From contig ML014145.1 of NCBI GenBank assembly GCA_003615045.1, forward strand, positions 62,001-126,000: a stretch of 64,000 nt of DNA. The letters are read 5' to 3'. A program made the position numbers and the translations under genes. The notes under the pieces are model-generated. The model had not been told where the DNA came from and made no database searches. It saw only the letters and a list, made by a program, of their open reading frames with translations. Below, in pieces: positions 54,895 through 64,000 of this stretch (position 1 is its first letter; every line of letters starts with the position of its first letter). Source of the stretch: Caulochytrium protostelioides (lineage: Eukaryota; Chytridiomycota; Caulochytriomycetes; Caulochytriales; Caulochytriaceae).

Positions 54895-55740
54895 CCAGGG
54901 CCCGAACGTCGGTCAGAGACTTGTCAGCAAAATCTCCAGGAGCCGCTGCAGCAGCTATGGGAGGTCAGCATCAAAGACATAGTGCTCGCCGCGCACCACC
55001 GATTCCTGAAGGTGAGGCTCGCCACGGACGAACCGCTGTGGGCTGAATACCTGAAACCGCCCTGGGCACGCCAGCCTGCGGCTGTACAATGGCAAGCAGC
55101 GCCCAGTTCTTGAACCGCGTTGCCAAGGGGGCGGCTGCGAAGACTGTCTGTCGCCTCCCAGTTTGCCCCCCGGAGGCGAGGGCGATCGGGCGGACGGGTG
55201 TACCAGGCGTGCGCCCAGCGTTTCCGCACCATCCTGGCCGACGAGTTCCGGACGACCCAGGTGCATGCCGAGCCGAATCGGATCCTGGCCAAAATGCAAA
55301 CCCGGGACCCGACGGTCGTGCCAATCACTCGCATGTCCCGAGGGGGGGGCCCCCGGCCGCGCCGGCGCGAGTCAACCCGGGTCCGCAAGACCTGGGTGTA
55401 TGCCCTGACGCAGGTGGTCCTGACACCAGGGCAACGTCGGCGCCAGGAGACCGTGATCAAGACGTAGATTCAGAAATCCCGCCGATCCCTCGTGTCAGCT
55501 CTAGAGCAACCATCACGCTTGGGGTCGACTTCCCGTTTTGACCCATATTCTGAAGCGGTCAGTGTGTGAGACAAATTCTCCAGAGGTGCATTGTGTCGCG
55601 ATTTAAGCAGCCCCGGCATGTTTGTGAACCGCGATCGCCATGCCGCGTTGACCATCCGACGCTGTCTGGCCTTACCCGTCAGACTGACAGCGTTGTGTCG
55701 CAACTGGGAGCCAACCAGGTTGCAGCCATGGACGGCAAGC
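54895..55740 (+). pseudogene. Decayed Fanzor/TnpB-like RNA-guided nuclease relic
   Basis: One plus-strand frame retains scattered nuclease-like motifs broken by stops at 55111, 55465 and 55567. After YQACAQRFRTIL comes DEFRTT (55240-55257), like the DEFRTS/DEYRTT block of Fanzor proteins that precedes the zinc-ribbon; the Cys pairs expected next are absent. At 55618 the same frame reads MFVNRDRHAALTIRRCL, a good match to the RuvC-III (W/F)VNRD.NAA.NI block. The order and single frame support a common origin. I could not find the RuvC-I Asp motif upstream. Fanzors are eukaryotic TnpB homologues carried by mobile elements and are known from chytrid fungi. This copy is clearly non-functional. 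The assignment is from memory of the motifs; it might be another TnpB-like element. Confidence 0.48.
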
Positions 55741-56333
55741 GCACCCTACACTCCACTGGACTGCTTCCCCTGGGCAGCACCATGGAGGGGATGGTGTGCG
55801 TGCTAGGGAAGAAGGGGACTGTTCCTTTAAAAAGTATATCATGGCAACTCACGGAGAACTGCGCCACGAAGCGTGTTCGTCAACCCCGTTTAACTCCGCC
55901 CAGGCCCAGGCCCGGGCCCGGGGGAGGCGTTCAGTGGCCCCACCACCGGGAAGGGAGACGTGGAGAGTCGCCGCCACCACCGTCGACGTGGTCGCTAGGC
56001 CGGCTCGGCACATGGTGCTACGCCGCCCTGGCGACATATTTAAGATAGCAGACTCGGCGGCCTCGTCAGTGACGGCCGCTCGGTCGTAGTACTGCATCGT
56101 GGTACTCTGCGCGGTGGATCGCCCGCGTTACGCACGGATTCAGGATCCATGACCCATCATGCCTACATAGCTAGCTATAGCCTAAGGAGAGTTCCTCACG
56201 CCGCATATCACCCCAGCCTGCCTCGAGGAGACGCTATATTCTGTTGCTGCTGGTCGTCCTCTGCCGACCGGCGATCCCACCGATTTCTTGCCATCTTATT
56301 TCCCCGACTTCTGACACCGTGTTATCTCCCGCC
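55741..56333. promoter_or_regulatory. Upstream region of REI1
   Basis: About 590 bp between the relic and the Rei1 start. Contains a TTTAAAAAGTATATCATGG stretch at 55827-55845 (TATA-like, ~490 bp upstream) and a pyrimidine-rich leader directly before the ATG (TTTCCCCGACTTCTGACACC region). No coding potential was recognised; promoter function is inferred. Confidence 0.4.
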
Positions 56334-58040
56334 ATGCCTGCGGCCGAGACGGTTCCGGCGGCGCCGCCGAGCGAGTCGGGCACCGAGATTTCGACCCACA
56401 TCGAGACGGCCTCGCAGTTTAGCGAGCTCGGCTCGGTGCCGGCCGACGGCACGGCCGCACCCAAGGTCGCCGCTTCCTACACTTGCCTCGCCTGCCGCGT
56501 CGCCTTCTACACGGCCCTGGATCAGCGCTCGCACATGCGCACCGACTGGCACCGCTACAACCTACTCCGCAAGGGCGTCGAGCTGCCGCCGGTGACAGCC
56601 GAGATGTTTGCCGAAAAGGTCCGCTCGCACCAGGGCCAGGCCGCCGCCGCCGCGACCTCGTCGGCGCCGGCCGCCCGCGCCCACGGCAGCATGCGCCCGA
56701 CCACGGGCACGCTCCCGGGCACGATCAGCATGCAGTCCTTCGCGGCGGCTGGTGCCGGCATGTCGGGTTCGCTCACAGAGGATACGGCGTCGATGGTGTC
56801 GGGTGGCTACCTGCGCTGCAAGCCGTGCCGCAAGAACTTCAACACCGAGAACGCGCTGATGAATCACGAAGCGAGCAAAAAACACCGCGAGTGTGTCGTC
56901 GCCTGGGACCGTGCCAACGGCGCTCCCGACCCGAACGGCGCTGCCGCCGCCTCCGCATCGCCGGTGTCGCCGGATGCCGCCAAGGCGACTGATGAGGCCG
57001 AGTCGCCATCGCAACCGCGTGTGCAGGTCGAGTCGGGCCCGCGCCGAGACTGGGCCAAGGAGCTGGCTCTTGCCGAGTCCGAGGAAGAGCTCTACCGCCT
57101 GTACGACGAGAAGATTGCCGCATCCGTCAAGCTCGATCCGGTGCACGACTGCCTGTTCTGTGTACACGCTTCTGAGGACATCAGTGCCAACATTGAGCAC
57201 ATGGTGAAGGTGCACTCCTTCTTTATCCCGTACCTCGACCACGTCGTGGACGTGGAGGGTTTGCTGAGCTACCTCGGCAAAAAGATGGCCGGTGCGACCA
57301 CGTGCTTGCAGTGCAACGGTGCGGGTCGCGCCCTCCACACGTTGGAAGCCGTGCGCAAACACATGATCGACAAGGGCCACTGTTCGATCAACATGGCCGA
57401 CGAAGGGCTCGACGAGTTCTATGCCTTCCGTGCGGACGAGCTCAACATGGGCTCGGACGACGAAGACGATGCCAGCTGGGAAGACGTTGGCGACGGTGCT
57501 GTCGGCGGCGACGACAACGATGATGCTGAAGACGAGGAGACAGATGCTGATACCAAGAAGTCGTCATCGGCGCTCATCTTCCGCCGTCCGGACTTTGCAC
57601 CGATGGTGGGCACGAACCCGGACGAGGAGGAGGGCCACGTGACGGCGATGCCGCATCCGGAGCTGACACTGCCGTCGGGCAAGCGCTTGGGTCACCGTTT
57701 CTTCAACCGTTACTGGCGCCAGACGCTGCCGAACGACCTGGTGCCGCTGAGCGAGCAGCAACAGCTGGTGCGCGCGGGTCTGGGCGACGTGAGCGAAGGC
57801 ATCCATGGCCGCGCGCTGCTCAAGTCCACGAAGCTGCAGAGCATGTACAAGAGCATGCAGCTGACGGCGGCGACGCCGCAGCAGCAAGCGCTGGCCGTGG
57901 CCATGTGCCAGCGCCAGCTGCGCGAGGAGGAGCGCCAAGAGAAGCACCAGCGTCGTCGCATGGAGCGCATGACGACCAAGACGGGCATCAAGAACAACAA
58001 CCAGGCTCACTACCGCGACCAGATTGGTTTCAGCACTTGA
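56334..58040 (+). CDS. REI1: Rei1/ZNF622-type cytoplasmic 60S maturation factor
   Basis: ATG 56334 (context TCCCGCCATGC) to TGA 58040, 568 residues, single exon; the frame extends upstream only into a pyrimidine-rich leader. Four zinc-finger units are visible: YTCLACRVAFYTALDQRSHM with DWH (~49), LRCKPCRKNF...NHEASKKH (~160), CLFCVHASEDI...HMVKVHSFF (~274) and CLQCNGAGRALHTLEAV...GH (~323). The first, including SHMRTDWHRYNLLRKG, is diagnostic of Rei1. An Asp/Glu-rich stretch follows (~370-405), then LPSGKRLGHRFFNRYWRQTL and the C-terminal KTGIKNNNQAHYRDQIGF. Rei1 helps release Arx1/Alb1 from pre-60S particles in the cytoplasm and inserts its C-terminus in the peptide exit tunnel. A ~45-residue Ser/Thr/Ala N-terminal extension is unusual. 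All fingers look intact. Confidence 0.94.
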   Translation: MPAAETVPAAPPSESGTEISTHIETASQFSELGSVPADGTAAPKVAASYTCLACRVAFYTALDQRSHMRTDWHRYNLLRKGVELPPVTAEMFAEKVRSHQGQAAAAATSSAPAARAHGSMRPTTGTLPGTISMQSFAAAGAGMSGSLTEDTASMVSGGYLRCKPCRKNFNTENALMNHEASKKHRECVVAWDRANGAPDPNGAAAASASPVSPDAAKATDEAESPSQPRVQVESGPRRDWAKELALAESEEELYRLYDEKIAASVKLDPVHDCLFCVHASEDISANIEHMVKVHSFFIPYLDHVVDVEGLLSYLGKKMAGATTCLQCNGAGRALHTLEAVRKHMIDKGHCSINMADEGLDEFYAFRADELNMGSDDEDDASWEDVGDGAVGGDDNDDAEDEETDADTKKSSSALIFRRPDFAPMVGTNPDEEEGHVTAMPHPELTLPSGKRLGHRFFNRYWRQTLPNDLVPLSEQQQLVRAGLGDVSEGIHGRALLKSTKLQSMYKSMQLTAATPQQQALAVAMCQRQLREEERQEKHQRRRMERMTTKTGIKNNNQAHYRDQIGFST

Positions 58041-61000
58041 TGAATCCGATGTCCTGTCGTTTCTCTGTTTTGGCGTGCTCTTTCCCGTTTTTTCCCCGTT
58101 TTCCCCCTTCAACATGTTCTATTTTCTAATTTCTCTAATTTAAGCATGTCCCGCCCATGTCTTGGAGTCTCGATGACGATGGCGAGATGGATGCTACTGC
58201 TTGACGCGATGGACGCCTTCAGGGGATGGTGCCATCCTCCATGAATCATGGATCGCATGGATAAGCCAGGAAGCCCGATCGATGGATCACCCTCGTCGGC
58301 CTCGCTCGTGCTTGAGCTGCTGAGCGCGGCCCTGATGTTTCTAATTGGTCGGGAGCCTATTGCACGCTGCCCATTGGAGTGTGCCCGCGACAGACGATGC
58401 ACGACATTTTTTTTCTTACTTTCTGCGAAACGGCAGTCCAAAAGTTGCCTGGGGCCCCGTTTTCCCCGTTCCTCACGCCGAACTCCGGTGCTGCAGGCGC
58501 GCTCGCCCGCACCGTCGGCTTGTCCAAGCCCAGCCCGCCGGCATCGCCCGACCACTGCGTCAGCCGGCCACAGTGTCGCCCCTGCCCTGTTGATTGGTTG
58601 GGTGGCCGTCCAGGATGGCGGCAGCGTTGTCTCTCCGCGGGCTTTCCTTGCATAGCTCCTGGAGATGGGCGCCTGTGCCGGGGTCCCAGTGTCGCACCGG
58701 GGGAGCGCGGGGGAGGAGCAACACCCGGCAGAATGACGCATTCGACAGCGACAGCGGCGCCTGCTTCTCTCCGTGGCAGGCGTTTGCCCGGTGCTGAGCA
58801 CGGTCTTTATGCAGAACGACAAAAACAACAGATGAAAAAAAAAAAGAATAAGAAAAAGCGGGAGGCACGCGAAGCAGGAGGGCGCCGATGGACCCCGTGC
58901 TGATGAAACGCCGTGGTTCGGTTGCGGACTCCGACCGCAGGACAAGCGGGCTAGTGGCCGCTGTCCGCGTCGTCCGCATCCTCGCCACTTATCACCGCGA
59001 TGGTTCCCTGGTGGGCCTCGCGCGCGAGCGCCTGGGACGGGCATGCTTGGCGCCGTTGCGCGTCCACCGACAGGGCCCCAAGCTAGGCCGGCTGCGGCCG
59101 CACCAGACCGAGCGGACCGTCCATCCGCGTTCGGGTGTCCGTCGGAGTCCGGCGCTGGGATGAGGCGTGCACCTGACTTCGACGCCCCGGTCCATGGCGG
59201 CCATGAGGATCCGCCGAGGACCGAGGAGGAAGCGGCGGCGAGAGCAGCAGCGGGCGCGAGCGGTTGGGTGAAGGGCCGCAGGCCTGCGTCTGCGTGCTGT
59301 GGGCGCACCCGTCGACGGGCGAATGGGGACGAGAGGACGGGAGGCGTCCTCCCGATTGGTGCCGGCATGCGACGACAGCGTGTTCGGGGCTCAGACGTCC
59401 GCCTTCCGGCGCCATGGGTTGCGCCTGGCGATGTCGGTGGTGAAATGGACCATAGGCGGAGACATCGCCGACGGGCGGGCGGCGTCGGGTCGGCCCCAGG
59501 CGTGGTGGGCGGCACTGACGCGGGCCGCGGTCGTTGCCGCTCGCCGACAACATGGTTTGGCACGTGGTCGAGTCGCTGCCGCCCTTGATGGGTACACCGC
59601 GACGTCTGATGACACGGTGAACTCTGCTTCGCCGTCCTCGATGCGCCTGTGGTCTCATCCTATGGCACCACTGTCTCGCCACCTTCGCTGCGTCATCTCA
59701 CTTCGCCTCGTCGTTCCTCGTCCTGGCCTGCCCTACGCCTGTATTCATACTCGACCCAACAGGGTGCCGACCCAACCTGGCATCCATTCCGGCATATTGC
59801 TGACTCGGCGGCTCTCGGATTCATCTTCCCATTGCTGACCGCGACCGCTTTCGCGTTGATTCACTCCGTCGCTCATTGGCAGCATTGTTTGCTGATGCGG
59901 CTTCTCTAGCTACCACGGCTACCACCGTCCTGCAAAACGAGGCTGCTACCGCTACCTCCAGGAGGCTGCTACCGCGACCGTTTCCCGCCGGTTCGCTAGA
60001 CTTGTCACCCAGAGTTGACGAGTAAGCCGAACTATACCGATCCCGTATCGCTAAAGGCGGCGCTACGTGTACCCGGCGCCCGTCGCTGTTCACCGCTTCC
60101 GTTTGAACCCCCCGACTTGGCATTCCCCGGATACGCGCCGACCGCCGCACCAGGTCGACGGGGGGCATAACCCCCCTCCTGAGTTTTTAGCCCGCTTGTC
60201 CCGGTCCCGGCTCGCCTCCTCCGCCCCCTTGCACCCCCGTCGCGGCTTGTCCGAACGCCTTCCGGCCCCCGCTAAGAAGCTTTCGGACCCTGATTAAGCT
60301 CCCGGAGGGAAGGGAACAACCGTGGAGGGAACAACCAGTCGACCTGACGCCGCCTTTTTTATATAGACATATCGGATACCCGGGCACTCAGGCGTCGTGC
60401 TCTTGCCTGCCCACCCCACTCACTCGCAACCCCACGGCCCCGATTTGACCGACCGTTGACCGGCTCTTTCACGGCTCGCCGTACCTCCTTCGACTTCCGA
60501 AAACTCCGCCCGCCACCGCCACGCCACCGCCTCTCACCGATATCCCCTGTGCTCGTACCATCGTCGTGCGTGATGTGCTCCTGACATCGCCGGCGACTGT
60601 TCCTTGTTCTCGTGGCCCTGCCGACCGCCCTGTTGCCCGCATCGGGCGAGTGCCACCCGCGTCCCATATCCCTCTCGTCTTCGAGGCCGAGGCACTAAGG
60701 CCGTCCACCCCGCCCGCTGACGTGCTCGCCGACGGACGACAGCACGGACCCGCGGTCTCTCGGCGCCGGGCTGCGCGCAAGCCCGACGGGGGGAGGGCGT
60801 GGCCGTCCGGATGCCGCCACCGCCCCGCACCATGCGCCATCGCTTGCTCGATGCCGGCGCCAGCCCTCCGCCCGTCGGCGCGTACCCGGCTGACGGCGCC
60901 CAGATCGCCGGCGGCTCCGCAAGCGATGACTTTATTCTCGCGCGGCGATGGGTCATGGATCTCCCTCGCGTCCCGCCATGGGGGGCGGAGCCGCCGCGGC

Positions 61001-61152
61001 GACGTCCGCGGCAGTTTGGCGCACCTGACGCCGCTCTGATCTCGGCCGCCGTAGCCGCAGCCGCGGCCCCGGTCGCGCCTGGCCGTCCGCCACGGCGCCT
61101 TCCGTTCCGCCACGGCGGCAGCGGCGTCGGCAGCGGCGCGTTGTCCTCGCGA
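58041..61152. promoter_or_regulatory. Intergenic region between REI1 and the last gene
   Basis: About 3.1 kb. A pyrimidine-rich stretch (CTTTCCCG then T/C runs) follows the Rei1 stop. T-rich (58405-58424) and A-rich (58834-58858) tracts occur further on. At 60352-60366 CTTTTTTATATAG is TATA-like, preceded by two copies of GGGAACAACC (60312-60335). From 60721 the frame of the next gene is already open, with ATGs at 60811, 60832 and 60955, so part of this region may be translated. No conserved domain was recognised elsewhere. Confidence 0.4.
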
Positions 61153-64000
61153 ATGCCGCTGCTGCTGCCGCTGCTGCTCCTCGCCATGCTCTGTGTGATG
61201 ACGTGCACGCCGCTGGGCGGATTTCCGGTCGCGGCCGCGCTGCCGGCGCCGCGCCCGTCGCCGACGCCGCTCCCTGAATCGCCCGCCGAGATCGCCAATG
61301 ATTTCCGCTCGCCCCACGGCTTGCAGGCTCAAGTCGTGCTCGGCGACGATCTCACGCGCGGCGTGCACGACGGCCCGGCGCTGCCCCACCAGTCACTCGC
61401 CCACCATGTCGTGCTGACTCTCACGGGCTCCATCGAGCAGGCCTCGCTGCACTACCGGGCCGCTGCCGCTGCTAAGTCTGAGGCGACCGCTGCATCGGGA
61501 TCAGACGCTGACGCCGGCGCGGATGCGGATGAGGACTTTCCCGCCTGGCACGACGACCCCGACGACGACGCGCAGACTGCGGCCGGCGGAGACAGCGGAG
61601 GCGGACTCGACGGCAGCCAGCCCGTCGCGCTCCCGTATGCACCGCTGGAGCTACGCGCGTCGTTCCGAACGCCGATGCTAATCGAACGCGGCACCCGTCG
61701 GTTCGAGCGCCACGAGCTGCTACCGGAGACGAGTTTTTATCTCACAACCAACCAGGCGGGTCGCGCGAGTTTCAGTCTGCCTCTCGAGGCCGGCACACCA
61801 CGCCTCTATGTGCGCTATGCCCCTGATGCGCTTCCTGCCGACACTGGCACGGAAACCGATGCGCAAGCGCCGACGACAACGGCGCCTGGGACGCCCGCAG
61901 CAACGCCCTCAGGGTCAGAGAGGCCCAGGGCGTCACCGGCGTCTGCGCAGGCCACGGCAGCGCCGTGGCATGTGGTTGAGACGAGCGCGTTTCTGTGCCA
62001 CGCCATCGCCAACACCGACGGCCGTGCGCTGCTCGCGTTTAAGCAGCACCCGCGGGCCGCGCGGGCTAGCTCGCTGACCTCGCCGATCTCGCCAGTGCCA
62101 CCGACGCTGCCGTCGCCCGACGAGGAGGAGACCGACCGCCGCATCGTCGCGGACTGGACACGATTCCAGCAGGCGCTGCAAGTGCTGCATCGGCAGCGGC
62201 GCGACGGCGGGATGGATGCCGAAGCGGCGGCGGCCGAACGGCAGATCCGGTACCATCCGTTGACCGACCACGTGCAGCTGCATCTGCAGTATTCGGACCC
62301 GACCCCCGACTTGCACCACACCGCCGAGCATGCCGAGCATGCGCAGGCCACCTATCACGACGACGCGGGCCAGGCCCTCAGCTTGCTGCACAGCCGCGCG
62401 ACCGCGCGCTGGAGCTGGCACAACTGGCTCCCCCGCCCGTTGATTGCGGAATGGCTCGAGGAGAAAATCATCAACCTATGGTTCGCGATCTGCCACTGGT
62501 TCTCGGAGTGGCACATGTATCTGCAGGGCTGGGTGCGCAGCATCCGGCGGCACCTGCACTGGGACCCTGTGCTGCGTGTCACGCAATACCTGGGCTTCTA
62601 CTTTCGGATCCTGGCGCCCGTTGGGTTCCGCGGCCTCCACATCCTGCGACAGCGCGCGCATACGTGGGGTCAGGACATGCTCGATGGTCTGGACCAGACC
62701 GCGCTTTCGCTGTCTAAACGGTTTGTGGGCCGTGACGTCTCGCTGATGGGCATGCACCAGGACGTCGACCAAACCACCCGCCACGCGCGGAAACCTCCGG
62801 CCGATGCCCGCGGGAGCGCGAACGGGGATGCCTCGGCCCCCGCCGCACCCTTCGGGCTGGCCGATATGCACATCAACGGGACAGCCGACGCGCAGACGCA
62901 TGTGATGCAGGACCGCATTCTGAACAACCTGGACAAGGTCCGCCCGGCAAACCAGTCGCTGTGGCGCAGTCTCGTGGGCCGCATCGCCGATATGGGCAAG
63001 CGCGCTGTGGCCATTATCACGGAGCATCTGGGCGAGGACGTGAGTGAGCGCATGCGGCCGCAGCTGCGTGCGTTCCACCGCGCAGCGGGCCTCTCGCCCA
63101 AGGGGTTTCTGCAGCGCAGCCTGCTTAGTCTCATGGACGCCATGCGCGCTCTGTTTGCCGGCTTCACCGCGGTCTTCAGCACGCTGTACGAGGAGCTCAC
63201 GAGCATCATGCCGCTCTTTTGGGGCATTGCGCTCGATTTCATGACGATGCCCCTCAAGATTGGGTTTCTGAAGCAGTGGTACTTTGACTTTGTCGCCGAC
63301 GTGACGAATCGGTATGATGTCGTCGCCAAGACGGGGTTCCGCCATCTCGGCTTGCGCTACTCGGACCGCCCCGTGGGCATGGACTGCACCTTCCTCGACC
63401 TGCTCGGCGTCCTCGGCAGCAGCATCACGACGTGGTCGTACATGGCGTACAACAACGGCGCCGAGCCCTTCTCCTATACGGATCTGCAGGTGATGAGCAC
63501 CGTGACGCGCAATGAACTGATCCTGCACACCTGGAACCAGGACCCGCGCACGGCCAGCGGCGGCGACACCGACATCGAGACGTGGCGGCTGGGGCTCTAC
63601 GACTGGATGCCGCGCGGCTCGTTGACAATCATGGAGTCACTGTTCACGTGGACGTTCGGTCTGCCCATGCTGCTCTCGGGCGGGTCCCCCGGCGAGCCCG
63701 GACCTATGACGATCGTGCCGCAGATGTTCAACAGCCTCGCGGACGTGCTGACCCTCATCAGCGAATACCCCATGACGCAGCTCTTCACGACCAATACGAC
63801 GCTGCTGGACGCCAGCCAGGACAACCCGGACCCGCGGTTCCTGGGGTACTGGGCGGCCAAGGCGGGCGCGATGATTGTGCAGCTGGTCCGCCCACTCATG
63901 GGTCGGCGCTTCAATGCGCACCCGGGCTACGCGATCTCGCAGCTCGTCGTTGTCGGCGTGCCCATGACGGTCTACTCAACCCGCATCACCTGGGACACCG
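61153..64000 (+). CDS. Unknown secreted or membrane-anchored protein, 3' end outside window
   Basis: Open from ATG 61153 to the window edge, 949 residues so far, no stop. I chose this ATG because it begins a classic signal peptide (MPLLLPLLLLAMLCVM, then a Pro-rich mature start). In-frame ATGs at 60811, 60832 and 60955 would instead make the same helix a signal anchor. Residues ~100-145 are acidic. Residues ~165-215 (LRASFRTPMLIERGTRRFER, TSFYLTTNQAGRASFSLPL) look like a beta-rich lumenal domain. The rest is rich in Trp, His and hydrophobic helices (WLEEKIINLWFAICHWFSEW; FAGFTAVFSTLYEELTSIM; LDFMTMPLKIGFLKQWYFDF). A GMDCTFLDLLGVLGSSITTW segment looks conserved. No family is recognised. Composition differs from its neighbours: few homopolymer runs. 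Confidence 0.72.
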   Translation, partial: MPLLLPLLLLAMLCVMTCTPLGGFPVAAALPAPRPSPTPLPESPAEIANDFRSPHGLQAQVVLGDDLTRGVHDGPALPHQSLAHHVVLTLTGSIEQASLHYRAAAAAKSEATAASGSDADAGADADEDFPAWHDDPDDDAQTAAGGDSGGGLDGSQPVALPYAPLELRASFRTPMLIERGTRRFERHELLPETSFYLTTNQAGRASFSLPLEAGTPRLYVRYAPDALPADTGTETDAQAPTTTAPGTPAATPSGSERPRASPASAQATAAPWHVVETSAFLCHAIANTDGRALLAFKQHPRAARASSLTSPISPVPPTLPSPDEEETDRRIVADWTRFQQALQVLHRQRRDGGMDAEAAAAERQIRYHPLTDHVQLHLQYSDPTPDLHHTAEHAEHAQATYHDDAGQALSLLHSRATARWSWHNWLPRPLIAEWLEEKIINLWFAICHWFSEWHMYLQGWVRSIRRHLHWDPVLRVTQYLGFYFRILAPVGFRGLHILRQRAHTWGQDMLDGLDQTALSLSKRFVGRDVSLMGMHQDVDQTTRHARKPPADARGSANGDASAPAAPFGLADMHINGTADAQTHVMQDRILNNLDKVRPANQSLWRSLVGRIADMGKRAVAIITEHLGEDVSERMRPQLRAFHRAAGLSPKGFLQRSLLSLMDAMRALFAGFTAVFSTLYEELTSIMPLFWGIALDFMTMPLKIGFLKQWYFDFVADVTNRYDVVAKTGFRHLGLRYSDRPVGMDCTFLDLLGVLGSSITTWSYMAYNNGAEPFSYTDLQVMSTVTRNELILHTWNQDPRTASGGDTDIETWRLGLYDWMPRGSLTIMESLFTWTFGLPMLLSGGSPGEPGPMTIVPQMFNSLADVLTLISEYPMTQLFTTNTTLLDASQDNPDPRFLGYWAAKAGAMIVQLVRPLMGRRFNAHPGYAISQLVVVGVPMTVYSTRITWDT

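Noticed and set aside
55089-55541. 150-codon plus-strand frame overlapping the Fanzor-like relic
   Set aside because: It is out of frame with the two conserved nuclease motifs and is Pro/Gly/Arg-rich without any recognisable feature.
58109-59563. 484-codon open frame on the minus strand downstream of REI1
   Set aside because: Mixed composition across T- and A-rich tracts, no domain or signal sequence, and overlaps the probable Rei1 3' untranslated region.
1-64000. CRISPR arrays, rRNA, prophage or biosynthetic cluster
   Set aside because: No regularly spaced repeat-spacer structure, rRNA-like sequence, phage genes or co-oriented operon was seen; the spliceosomal introns and protein families are eukaryotic.

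Overview
The window looks like nuclear DNA from a very GC-rich, intron-poor eukaryote. I infer a zoosporic (chytrid-like) early-diverging fungus. The evidence is: spliceosomal GTAAGT...AG introns; a fungal-type protein set (YCF1-like ABCC pump, Tom1/HUWE1 ligase, Ncs6/CTU1, Rei1, Lso2/CCDC124); an androglobin-type gene, a family associated with flagellate lineages; and a decayed Fanzor-like nuclease relic. Proteins are swollen by Ala, Gly, Ser, Gln and Asp homopolymers. The GC bias leaves very long, meaningless open frames on the opposite strands of real genes. The species assignment is inference only.

Layout: (1) 2-6643 +, 3' part of an androglobin-like giant; 6770-7658 -, CCDC124/Lso2 in two exons, convergent with it. 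(2) 9214-14289 +, full-length ABCC transporter; 15038-16231 +, NCS6/CTU1 in two exons. (3) 16636-33237 -, a ~5475-residue HUWE1/Tom1 HECT ligase, almost all in one 16.4-kb exon behind a 42-nt first exon. (4) 34457-36181 -, unknown secreted or membrane protein with VVQP repeats. (5) 38671-45108 +, Gln-rich PH-like protein. (6) 45355-52446 -, giant protein with a FAR1 DNA-binding domain and a MULE-type transposase domain whose DDE triad looks dead. (7) 52447-56333, spacer with a perfect 30-bp palindrome and a Fanzor-like pseudogene. (8) 56334-58040 +, Rei1. (9) 61153-end +, 5' part of a signal-peptide-bearing unknown protein.

The genes do not form a pathway or cluster; this is an ordinary eukaryotic chromosome segment. 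Three genes touch translation (Lso2 on the ribosome, Ncs6 in tRNA thiolation, Rei1 in 60S maturation), but they are scattered. The two most unusual items are the apparently domesticated MULE/FAR1 gene and the Fanzor relic. No tRNA, rRNA or CRISPR array was recognised.
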